A program made the position numbers and the translations under genes. A stretch of DNA of 64,000 bases from positions 2,108,001 to 2,172,000 of the forward strand of contig NZ_JAPDUW010000001.1 of assembly GCF_026015295.1 (NCBI RefSeq), given 5' to 3'. Shown here in pieces: positions 33,111 to 40,353 of this stretch. Below the pieces are notes generated by a model that did not search any database, was not told the origin of the DNA, and saw only the letters and a list, made by a program, of their open reading frames with translations. Origin of the DNA: Segatella copri. GTDB lineage: Bacteria; Bacteroidota; Bacteroidia; Bacteroidales; Bacteroidaceae. Position 1 is the first letter of the stretch; every line of letters starts with the position of its first letter.

Positions 33111-34058
33111 TTATGCCATCTGGATATCAGCATCAGACATATAGTCTGGCATATCAGGAGCAACATCAGGATTCTCTAAGGATGCTGTTTGGAGATTTGG
33201 ATCAGCAGAATCATCAACTCCGGTATCAGCGAAATCACTACCACTTGGAGTTATCACTTGTCCTGTATGCAAATCAACAGCTTCACCAACGTCAATACTT
33301 CCATTGCCATTGGCATCACAAATCGCAACATCAGGATTTCCATCTTGATCAAAATCTACCACACTCACTTCCTGGCCATCCACGTCGAAAACACCCACTG
33401 TAGCCATGGAGCCATCAGCAAGCTGAACTTCACCCGCATTAACCAAATGAACATCTGCATTTTGGTCATCAGCCACCTGCACATCACTTGCCTGATGCAA
33501 ATTTGCATCATTGTGAGCAACAGATACATCCTGGTCTGCATGAGAAGAATGAGATACCATAGCAACATCTTCTGCTTGATGAGGAGCTGCATTCATTTCT
33601 TCAGCACGTACTTCTGGCTTTACAGCCTGAGCATAGTCGTTCTTTTCTGCATCTGTCATGTTGTTCCACTCGTCCTCAGTATAAGTACTATAGATATTAC
33701 CATGCCAATGGAAAGCGCCACCAGGACCAACTTCGGCTCTAGCGGCATCAAAAGCCTCCTTAAAGCTCTGCTCATCATGACTCTCTGCTACCTTGATAGA
33801 GGCATTATCATTAGCTGCAGCAGCATCTTGCGATGGATTCTCCCCTTCCGGTTTTGTATCGGGAGCTTCTTCCGTACCTGCAGCAAAGGTGTCTGTGGCA
33901 TACATAGCACTTGCACCTAATAAAATACCAGCAGCACCACCTACCGCAACTTTCTTCCAAGTTGCCTTATCAGCTGCGTTCTGAGTTTTATCTTTACTTT
34001 CCTGTCTTACTTCAGGATGTATATTATCGAAATACAATGTTTCTTCATTCTGTGCCAT
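33111..34058 (-). CDS. Membrane-anchored acidic repeat protein of unknown function
   Basis: About 315 residues. The N terminus MAQNEETLYFDN carries the shared threonine motif (Thr7 in this numbering). It is followed by a basic stretch and one helix (VAVGGAAGILLGASAMYATD), so the rest should be outside the cytoplasm. That part is acidic, rich in H-Q-A-D-V phrases, and has two calcium-loop-like segments (DFDQDGNPD and DANGNGSID). ATG 34064 would add two codons. A -7 box TATATTTGC (minus, 34087-34095) lies just upstream. No family name is recognised. Confidence 0.75.
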   Translation of the reverse strand: MAQNEETLYFDNIHPEVRQESKDKTQNAADKATWKKVAVGGAAGILLGASAMYATDTFAAGTEEAPDTKPEGENPSQDAAAANDNASIKVAESHDEQSFKEAFDAARAEVGPGGAFHWHGNIYSTYTEDEWNNMTDAEKNDYAQAVKPEVRAEEMNAAPHQAEDVAMVSHSSHADQDVSVAHNDANLHQASDVQVADDQNADVHLVNAGEVQLADGSMATVGVFDVDGQEVSVVDFDQDGNPDVAICDANGNGSIDVGEAVDLHTGQVITPSGSDFADTGVDDSADPNLQTASLENPDVAPDMPDYMSDADIQMA

Positions 34059-34086
34059 AATCATACTTTTTAAAATTACAACTGAT

Positions 34087-34095
34087 GCAAATATA
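34087..34095 (-). promoter_or_regulatory. -7 promoter box inside the signalling island
   Basis: Minus-strand TATATTTGC lies 29 bp before the acidic membrane protein's start, in a 100-bp gap. It may split the island into two transcription units. Confidence 0.5.
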
Positions 34096-34164
34096 GTGAA
34101 ATAACAAATAGATAGGTACTTTTTTTGTGCTCATTACACAAAACCTATCTTCTATTGTACAAAA

Positions 34165-34854
34165 TCACTTTTTAATTTTAGCCTTGCAATAAGGACAAGC
34201 CTCATTCTGCATTAAAACTTCATAAGACTGAAAGCCCAGGAAGTGATGACAATGAGGACAAACATAATGCTGCTGAAACTCTTCAGTCAACTGCTTCTGC
34301 CTTAACGGTCCTTTAGAAGAATCCTTATATGCTTTTACAGTAAAGCCTACAGAAATCAAAATACCTAAGAGATACAAGCCTATATAAAGAGGAGTCTCTC
34401 TAAATTCTGGGAAAATGATGCTCAAAGCGATGGCTCCCATGGTAATCAAACCAGTAATGCCACGAAGAGAATTAAACTTGCGGTCAGCAATTTGCTGATC
34501 AAGTTTATGCTCATCATATTCTTCCCAAACACGCTGCAATGGACGAAAATCTACCATTTGAGGAACAAAACTCTTTATCCAATCCCAACTAACCAAAAAT
34601 TTGCTTGGACCAAGTTCTATTTTATCCTTTTCCATGATAGTCTTTGCCATTATTTCCACTCCATTGACAAAAGTAACGTTCTGAGGTTTTAGATTCGTAA
34701 TTCTATAAGAACCATCAGGATTAATGGTCAAACTACAGTGTTGACGACTCACAGTCATAGGAACACTTCCAGCAACCCCAAAAGTCTTGGATTGCTGCCC
34801 CATCGTTATTCTCAATTGAGATGTACTAGCATCACGTCCAATGATTAATTCCAT
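34165..34854 (-). CDS. FHA-transmembrane-zinc ribbon protein
   Basis: A 229-residue protein. The N-terminal FHA domain has IIGRDAS (about residues 4-10), SRQH (36-39) and NVTFVNG. Two membrane helices lie at about 134-173 (GLITMGAIALSII and YIGLYLLGILISVGF). The C-terminal zinc ribbon has CPHC and CPYC. Both FHA and ribbon are likely cytoplasmic, so it may recruit phosphothreonine proteins to the membrane. It follows the LytTR gene by 21 bp. Confidence 0.88.
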   Translation of the reverse strand: MELIIGRDASTSQLRITMGQQSKTFGVAGSVPMTVSRQHCSLTINPDGSYRITNLKPQNVTFVNGVEIMAKTIMEKDKIELGPSKFLVSWDWIKSFVPQMVDFRPLQRVWEEYDEHKLDQQIADRKFNSLRGITGLITMGAIALSIIFPEFRETPLYIGLYLLGILISVGFTVKAYKDSSKGPLRQKQLTEEFQQHYVCPHCHHFLGFQSYEVLMQNEACPYCKAKIKK

Positions 34855-34875
34855 AAAATTCTTTGCTTGATTAGT

Positions 34876-35247
34876 TTATTTTTTAGTTATGAGTAAATCC
34901 TTCATTTGCTTCAAGGCTTCCTTAGAAATACCTAAAGCAAAAGCAAAATGCTCATAATCGGATAATATCAACTGTTGCTTTTGCGTATTGACCTGATAGA
35001 TGTAGCCAGTGTTTATGATAAAGCGCTTACCCACCCGCATAAAAATACTCTTGCAATCTACAAGATGCTCGGCCAAATACTTCTCCATCTGAGTCAAATT
35101 CAGACAAACAACAGTCTTCAGCTTGTTAATAGTAACAATCTGTGTATAATTGCCATCTCCTTCGAAATAAACAATTTTGGAAACATCTAATCTTAAGAGT
35201 TCCGTCTTTGTATTGAATACGATAAATTGACTATCCATATTTACCAT
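34876..35247 (-). CDS. LytTR-type DNA-binding regulator without receiver domain
   Basis: A 123-residue protein that is almost entirely a LytTR domain (IVYFEGDGNYTQIVT, FMRVGKRFIINTGYI). It lacks the usual N-terminal receiver domain, so input must come from another partner or from abundance. It is the first full-length gene of the minus-strand island and the obvious candidate for its local transcriptional control. ATG at 35238 is an alternative start. Confidence 0.88.
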   Translation of the reverse strand: MVNMDSQFIVFNTKTELLRLDVSKIVYFEGDGNYTQIVTINKLKTVVCLNLTQMEKYLAEHLVDCKSIFMRVGKRFIINTGYIYQVNTQKQQLILSDYEHFAFALGISKEALKQMKDLLITKK

Positions 35248-35300
35248 TTACATCGCTGACTTGTTCCCAGAAGTAGCTATCAGTCATTAAGTTTTCAATG

Positions 35301-35381
35301 AAAAAGCGTGGGACTATTGCTTATTACCGGATAGAGGTTGTGGAAGGACCCGTCAGCAAGTAATAATGCAATAGCCCACGC
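35301..35381 (-). ncRNA. Structured RNA element or terminator upstream of the LytTR gene
   Basis: The arms 35306-35327 and 35360-35381 pair as three consecutive 7-bp helices separated by one bulged base on each side, with a 32-nt apical loop. On the minus strand the helix ends in CCCACGC followed by five T (35305-35301), as in an intrinsic terminator. It lies between the 38-codon ORF and the LytTR gene. It may end that short transcript, control read-through into LytTR, or be the 3' end of a small RNA. No known RNA family was recognised. Confidence 0.5.
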
Positions 35382-35444
35382 CATAGAGTATATTAACATC
35401 TTCTTCCATAGAGAAAAAGATACAATAATCCTTAGACGTGAGCA

Positions 35445-35561
35445 TCATTGCCTATTTATCGTTAGCAGACTTTGAAACTTCCACATTTCTATCGCAAGAT
35501 AACGTTCAATACGCTCATTCACTAGAGCCTTCATCGTGCCCGTTCTTTTCCGTTCACTCAT
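35445..35561 (-). CDS. Candidate 38-residue protein at the head of the signalling island
   Basis: The frame starts at ATG 35559-35561 and reads MSERKRTGTMKALVNERIERYL...SLLTINRQ, basic and probably helical. It begins about ten bases after a canonical promoter (35571-35603), so the message would be nearly leaderless. No ribosome site is visible. It could be a regulatory peptide or only part of a small RNA. Its position upstream of LytTR suggests a local regulatory role, but no homologue is recognised. Confidence 0.4.
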   Translation of the reverse strand: MSERKRTGTMKALVNERIERYLAIEMWKFQSLLTINRQ

Positions 35562-35570
35562 AACTCTATT

Positions 35571-35603
35571 GCAAAAGTAAGAAATCTTTTTAATACCGCC
35601 AAA
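35571..35603 (-). promoter_or_regulatory. Canonical promoter at the head of the signalling island
   Basis: Minus-strand TTTG (35603-35600), 20 bp, TACTTTTGC (35579-35571). Confidence 0.75.
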
Positions 35604-35746
35604 CTTTTCCTCTATTATTTCTTCCAACAGGCTTACTTTTATGAAATTTCCACCAAAAAGGCATTGAAGTTTGCCACTGCTGAAAAAGATAATGCTTCCA
35701 CATTTCCAATCCATGACAACCTCAATGCCTATATCCTTAAACGGCT

Positions 35747-36163
35747 TTACAAATTAAAGTACACTTTACCGAAAGGCGCCGTGTTCGCCTTCCACTCAAA
35801 ATTATTGGCTACAACCTCTCCGTCTAGGTTTCTAACCACCTTGCTAACGAATGCATGTGTTCTCAACAAACTATCCAAAGGACCACCATAATAACCAACA
35901 ACTGTCAATGATCTGCGTCCACCACTATACGTTTCTCTCACACGAATCTTGACTCTTACAACTTGATTGTTCTTAATATAATAAGCACCAACATCAGTAT
36001 ATTCCTCCGTAGGCTGAGGCATCTGCGGCATCTCCAAGCCAAATGATGGCACAGAATATTGCTGGGCAGGTGGATTAGTATATACTGGTTTATACTCTAC
36101 AAACTGAGCATTTACACTCATTACACTTAGCATCATGGCTAAAATCAACATTACCTTCTTCAT
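35747..36163 (-). CDS. Secreted hypothetical protein
   Basis: A 138-residue exported protein with signal peptide MKKVMLILAMMLSVMSVNAQ. A proline-rich stretch (about 35-55) precedes a beta-rich domain (DVGAYYIKNNQVVRVKIRV...VVGYYGGPLDS). No family was recognised. Its promoter is canonical: TTTG (36277-36274), 20 bp, TACTTTTGC (36253-36245), minus strand. Probably monocistronic. Confidence 0.75.
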   Translation of the reverse strand: MKKVMLILAMMLSVMSVNAQFVEYKPVYTNPPAQQYSVPSFGLEMPQMPQPTEEYTDVGAYYIKNNQVVRVKIRVRETYSGGRRSLTVVGYYGGPLDSLLRTHAFVSKVVRNLDGEVVANNFEWKANTAPFGKVYFNL

Positions 36164-36362
36164 ACCTTATTATATATTAAAGGGTTATACTTCATGTTCC
36201 TCGTTCCACGATTTTTTCTTTTCTACCGCTTCCCGATTACGAGCGCAAAAGTAAGAAGATTATTTCTATCAGCCAAATATCTAAACATACCTTGTATGAA
36301 ATGCCATTCTGTATGTACCAAATGACAAAGAGGAGGCGTCATAAGTCTAAATTACAGTTGGC

Positions 36363-36446
36363 GCATAACAGTTGACCTACGCATGCACATCACCTGTTGT
36401 GCAAGCGCATATCAGCTGCTATGCAAGCGCACAACAGCTGTTGTGC
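36363..36446. repeat. Array 1: four palindromic units at exact 22-bp spacing
   Basis: Units of 18-20 bp begin at 36363, 36385, 36407 and 36429. The consensus is GCACAWCAGCTGYTGTGC; the last unit lies in a perfect 20-bp palindrome (36428-36447). The first is the most degenerate. Each unit is joined to the next by AAGC-like spacers. Confidence 0.75.
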
Positions 36447-36600
36447 GACCGGAGATACTAACTAACTCAAAAACATATACTATCTTTTCTAACAACTTAT
36501 ACTATGTTTTCCAACAACATATCAGTAACATTCCAACAAAAAAGGGTGAATCATTTACTTATGACACACCCTCTTTGCTAAATCAGACACGCAACTGATC

Positions 36601-36675
36601 TTATCTTATAATATTATACTCAAACTCATAATCCCCATTCTTCAGCCATTCGGGAACATCTTCCCCATTTTCCAT
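36601..36675 (-). CDS. Candidate 24-residue microprotein
   Basis: The frame ATG 36673-36675 to TAA 36601-36603 encodes MENGEDVPEWLKNGDYEFEY and four more residues, an acidic aromatic-rich peptide. AGGAGG (36692-36687) lies 11 bases upstream. A canonical promoter precedes it: TTTG (36747-36744), 20 bp, TATTTTTGC (36723-36715). Promoter, ribosome site and ORF in correct order make a real gene plausible, although a decayed C-terminal fragment is the alternative. Confidence 0.45.
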   Translation of the reverse strand: MENGEDVPEWLKNGDYEFEYNIIR

Positions 36676-36714
36676 AAGGCCTTATTCCTCCTTTTTTTAG
36701 TTCAAATTAAAATT

Positions 36715-36747
36715 GCAAAAATACCTCCCGTCAATATTTATAACCAA
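36715..36747 (-). promoter_or_regulatory. Promoter of the candidate 24-codon gene
   Basis: Minus-strand TTTG (36747-36744), 20-bp spacer, TATTTTTGC (36723-36715). Confidence 0.65.
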
Positions 36748-36843
36748 AATTCATATACCTACAAGTTTGGAATCTAGCGATAAAAACAAGAGGATTGAAA
36801 GGCTGGGATTCCTTGTTTTCTGCTCTATATTAAGAACAAGCCC

Positions 36844-36952
36844 TATAGTTGTACGACTATAAAGTTACAGTTGTACGACTATACATGCTATGGTTGTACA
36901 ACTGTAGAGTTATGGTTGTACAACTATAGGGGTTATAGCCGTACAACTATAG
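36844..36952. repeat. Array 2: five palindromic units at 22-23-bp spacing
   Basis: Cores at 36848, 36870, 36893, 36915 and 36938 match GTTGTACAAC. Units 3 and 4 are perfect palindromes there, and flanking TATAG/CTATA extends them to 18-20 bp. Spacing alternates 22, 23, 22, 23. The architecture resembles array 1, but the core is different. Confidence 0.8.
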
Positions 36953-37153
36953 ATTTTCCTCAACGGCATCATCTTGTCAAGAAATCACAAATACCTGATT
37001 ATCAACAAGTTTCTATTTCTCTTCATATTTACGATATTCTCAAAGAAATAATAAGCGTCTGAAAATACGAGAATTTCAAGCAAGCTAATGTAAAAAAGTT
37101 TCATTCTTAACAACGCCACATCACTACATCTTCGGGATATTCTTACAGATTAC

Positions 37154-38740
37154 CTACTTCATCTTCCACCCATCAATGGTTCCCGTCTTCGATGAGAAGT
37201 TGCAGCCTATCTGATAAATCTTTCTGCCATCTGCTGCATATTCCCTGGCATAGCCCATATCCTCTATCTGCTTCAGGGCTTCCTCTGCCGAACCATCACG
37301 CTTGAATTCGAAGATGTAGATATAGTTCTGGGTCTCAACCACGCAATCTACCCTACCTTCGCTTTGCTGCTTTTCGATGAAGACCGTGAAGCAGCTGATC
37401 ATTCTCAATACGAGATAAAAGGTATATTGGAAGTAACGCTCCTTCTCTCGCTCATCGTCCTTACGACGCTGGTTATAAGGAATGCTGGCAAAGAAGGAAG
37501 TCATCAGATTCTCCAACTGATGGCAATCTCCCTTCGACATCACATCTATTACCTGAATAACCCAGGCATCCGTTGACTTCGATGGCTTCAGATAACTGGA
37601 AGCTACCAACGTCAGGAAACCGCTCCTCACTTCATCATTAGGGAAATCCAGGAGATAGGAATCGGTATCCATATTCCAATCTTTGATGGTAAGATAACCG
37701 CTCTGATAAATCATCGGCAACGGTGCTTCCACATCTGCCTTGTAGTCGATAAAACTACTCGTAGGATAAAACCTGTTCACCATCTCGTTGATGTTCTCAT
37801 CAAAATGAGACAATAGGCGAACCAGATAGGTTGGCGAACCGGTGCGGAACCAATAATCCGTCAGAATCTTCTTGCTCAAAGCATTCAAGATACTGAAAGG
37901 ATTATAGATATCAAGCATATTAGGACTGAAGTGATAACCGTCAAACTTCCTTTTCAGTTTGTATTTCATCCCTTCCTCCGTCGTCTTGTATCTCACAGCC
38001 ATCGCTTTGATTTGCTCATTAAAGGTAGAATACAATTCCTCTTCCGTAATACCACAAAGTGCCTCGTAATGCTCATCCATACTGATGTCGTTAGGCTGAT
38101 TGAAACCACTGAACACGCTTACCTGCGAGAACTTTGTGACACCCGTGAGTAAAACAAACTGCAGGTCATCATCAGCTTCCTTAAACACAGAATATACGCC
38201 TTTGAGCAGATTGCGATTATAATCCTCCAAAGTCATCTTTCCATATTCATTCTGCACAGAAATATCCATATCCATCACATCAAGCAAAGGCTTGTCATAT
38301 TCATCAATGAGTACGACAGCTCTCATTCCTGTTTTCTTATGAGCATTCCCTAACACAGCCTTAAAGCGACTCCCTAAAGTCTCAGCCAACTCCTCACGCC
38401 CATAGATACGTTCTGCCATGGCAACAAACTCCTCCAACACTTTGTCTAACGCATAAGGCTCTACAAAGTTTTGACCACCAAAAGAAAGATGAAACACAGG
38501 ATATTGCTTCCATTCCTTCTCCAGCTTGTCGATGGCAAGCCCCTTGAACAGTTCCTTCTTACCCTCGAAATAGCATTTCAAGGTAGATACGAGCAACGAC
38601 TTTCCAAATCGTCGTGGACGACTCAGAAAGTATATTTTACCATTAGTCACTAAGTCATAGACCAATGCTGTCTTATCGAGATAAACATAACCATCTTCTA
38701 TGATTTGTTCGAAACTCTGTATGCCGATAGGATATTTCAT
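37154..38740 (-). CDS. AAA-ATPase-like / PD-(D/E)XK nuclease fusion protein
   Basis: A 528-residue protein of the AAA-ATPase-like (PF09820) plus PDDEXK_9 (PF08011) architecture, expanded in Bacteroidota and of unclear function, possibly defence- or transposon-related. The N terminus KYPIGIQSFEQIIEDGYVYLDKT is followed by a P-loop-like RPRRFGKSLL and VVLIDEYDKPLLD. The C-terminal nuclease-like domain carries GRVDCVVETQNYIYIFEFK (Asp and E-x-K). Full length and intact, unlike the relative at 59498. A -7 box TAACTTTGC (minus, 38766-38774) lies 26 bp upstream. Confidence 0.85.
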   Translation of the reverse strand: MKYPIGIQSFEQIIEDGYVYLDKTALVYDLVTNGKIYFLSRPRRFGKSLLVSTLKCYFEGKKELFKGLAIDKLEKEWKQYPVFHLSFGGQNFVEPYALDKVLEEFVAMAERIYGREELAETLGSRFKAVLGNAHKKTGMRAVVLIDEYDKPLLDVMDMDISVQNEYGKMTLEDYNRNLLKGVYSVFKEADDDLQFVLLTGVTKFSQVSVFSGFNQPNDISMDEHYEALCGITEEELYSTFNEQIKAMAVRYKTTEEGMKYKLKRKFDGYHFSPNMLDIYNPFSILNALSKKILTDYWFRTGSPTYLVRLLSHFDENINEMVNRFYPTSSFIDYKADVEAPLPMIYQSGYLTIKDWNMDTDSYLLDFPNDEVRSGFLTLVASSYLKPSKSTDAWVIQVIDVMSKGDCHQLENLMTSFFASIPYNQRRKDDEREKERYFQYTFYLVLRMISCFTVFIEKQQSEGRVDCVVETQNYIYIFEFKRDGSAEEALKQIEDMGYAREYAADGRKIYQIGCNFSSKTGTIDGWKMK

Positions 38741-38870
38741 ATTGCTGCCTTTTTAATTTCTTTCGGCAAAGTTACAAAAAATAATGATACAAGCAAAGGA
38801 ATAGCCCGAAAAAAATAACGAGATTGCAAAATACCATATTTGTGGGATTGTTGACAAGGAAAAAAAATAA

Positions 38871-38879
38871 TACCTTTGC
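38871..38879 (+). promoter_or_regulatory. -7 promoter box of the symporter gene
   Basis: TACCTTTGC lies 26 bp before the ATG. A TTG-containing -33 region is about 20 bp upstream. Confidence 0.6.
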
Positions 38880-38904
38880 CTTTTGAAAATAATAGTTTAA
38901 AATC

Positions 38905-40188
38905 ATGGTAGAAACAATGAATAATATTGGAAATAGACAGCCGGATAGCAATGCTGGCTGCAGTAAGCAAAAAGGAGTGAAGAATAAGCAAACCCGGCAG
39001 CTGGTACTATGGATTGGCGCTTTGATAGTAGGCGCCGTCTTGGGGATATTCGGCATCAGCTGGCTGGATGGTCTGATGAACTTCATAGCCACGGTCTATA
39101 CCCGCTTATTCCAGCTTCTGGCAGTACCAACCATAGCCTTGGCAGTTATCACAACCCTGGCATCCTTGGGCAACCAGGCAGATACCGGTAAGATATTCCG
39201 CCACGCCATCACCTACACCCTGCTCACGACGATAGCAGCTGCAGCAGTGGGACTGGTGCTCTACAACATCGTTTCTCCAGGCAATTTACCTACAGCCTTG
39301 GTACAGAGCGGTATGGCAGATGTTCCCCAAAAGCTGGGAGAAACCAGCTATTATGACCATATTCTTGGGGTAATACCCAACAACATCATCAAGCCGTTTG
39401 CCGAAGGAAATGTACTCTCTATATTGATTTTGGCGGCAGCAGCAGGTATTGCTTTAGCCAAAATGCCATCAAGCGACAAAAAAGAAGTCGTGATGAAGGG
39501 ATTGTTTGGATTACAGGATCTGCTCTTCATGCTGATTCATGGATTAATCTGGGCTCTGCCTCTGGGTATCGTTGCCTTTGCAGCACAACTCTCAGCCCAG
39601 TTCTCTGCGGGTATCGTGATGGCTTCTCTAGGAAAGTACGTAGCTGTTATCCTGGGAGGTAATGTCATTCAATTCTTCATCATCCTTCCGCTCTTCCTCT
39701 TGGCAAGAGGCTTGAACCCTGTGCGTACACTGGGCAAGATGATGCCGGCAGTATTAATGGCTCTGTTTACAAAGAGTTCTGCTGCTACGTTGCCGGTGAC
39801 GATGCAGACAGCAGAAGACAGACTGGGAGTTTCCAATCAGGTTTCCCGCTTCGTATTACCTATCTGTACTACCATCAACATGAATGGTTGCGCTGCGTTT
39901 ATCCTCGTAACCTCCTTATTCCTGATGCAGAATGGAGGAATGCCTTTACCTTGGACTACAATGATTCTCTGGCTCTTCATTTCAGTTATCTCAGCAGTGG
40001 GTAATGCAGGAGTACCGATGGGATGTTATTTCCTTACCCTATCTCTGATGTCCGGTATCAATGCTCCTATCGGCATCATGGGCATCATCCTGCCAATCTA
40101 TACCATCATCGACATGATTGAAACGGCAGAAAACGTATGGTCTGATTCCTGTGTCTGTGCCATGGTAGATAGGGATCTGAAAAGATAG
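38905..40188 (+). CDS. Dicarboxylate/amino acid:cation symporter (DAACS family)
   Basis: Inner-membrane sodium- or proton-coupled transporter of C4-dicarboxylates, glutamate or related amino acids, 427 residues. Typical features are about eight helices, re-entrant-loop segments ALFTKSSAATLPVTM (serine-rich HP1) and a TM7 motif INMNGCAAF, a variant of the family NMDGT. A further SAVGNAGVPMG segment forms HP2. The Asp-to-Asn change in the TM7 motif may affect cation or substrate specificity. The N-terminal 30 residues are hydrophilic. Confidence 0.9.
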   Translation: MVETMNNIGNRQPDSNAGCSKQKGVKNKQTRQLVLWIGALIVGAVLGIFGISWLDGLMNFIATVYTRLFQLLAVPTIALAVITTLASLGNQADTGKIFRHAITYTLLTTIAAAAVGLVLYNIVSPGNLPTALVQSGMADVPQKLGETSYYDHILGVIPNNIIKPFAEGNVLSILILAAAAGIALAKMPSSDKKEVVMKGLFGLQDLLFMLIHGLIWALPLGIVAFAAQLSAQFSAGIVMASLGKYVAVILGGNVIQFFIILPLFLLARGLNPVRTLGKMMPAVLMALFTKSSAATLPVTMQTAEDRLGVSNQVSRFVLPICTTINMNGCAAFILVTSLFLMQNGGMPLPWTTMILWLFISVISAVGNAGVPMGCYFLTLSLMSGINAPIGIMGIILPIYTIIDMIETAENVWSDSCVCAMVDRDLKR

Positions 40189-40245
40189 AAACAATAGTGA
40201 GCATGCAAAAATATCACCATGATTGTAGGATAAGGACAGAAAAAC

Positions 40246-40277
40246 TTTGTGCTTTCAAGATTTATTCGTACTTTTGC
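40246..40277 (+). promoter_or_regulatory. Promoter of the cation:proton antiporter gene
   Basis: TTTG (40246-40249), 19 bp, TACTTTTGC (40269-40277). The ATG is 76 bp downstream. Confidence 0.75.
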
Positions 40278-40353
40278 AGTCAAAAACAGAAAGGGAGGGA
40301 TGAATGCTGATGCAGAAATCCCTCTTTAAGTATAACAAAAAAGGAGAAAGCCT

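Larger units (their letters stand above)
36164..37153. other. Gene-poor 1-kb region with two palindromic arrays
   Basis: Contains the promoter of the secreted protein (36245-36277), a 22-bp-period array (36363-36446), a weak hairpin near 36541-36575, a candidate 24-codon gene with promoter and ribosome site (36601-36747), and a second array (36844-36952). The remainder is AT-rich with nothing recognisable. Confidence 0.6.

Noticed and set aside
23652..35247. Type VI secretion regulatory module (PpkA/PppA/Fha)
   Set aside because: Kinase, PP2C and FHA are present, but no Tss structural gene is in the window and the domain layout with FISUMP and caspase differs.
35306..35381. Integron attC site or known 6S RNA
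   Set aside because: The bulged helix is suggestive, but the ends lack the attC core sites, no integrase is nearby, and the element is too short and lacks the open central bubble expected for 6S RNA.
36363..36952. CRISPR array
   Set aside because: The units are palindromic, with 18-20 bp repeats and only 2-5 bp between them. There is no room for spacers and no cas gene nearby.
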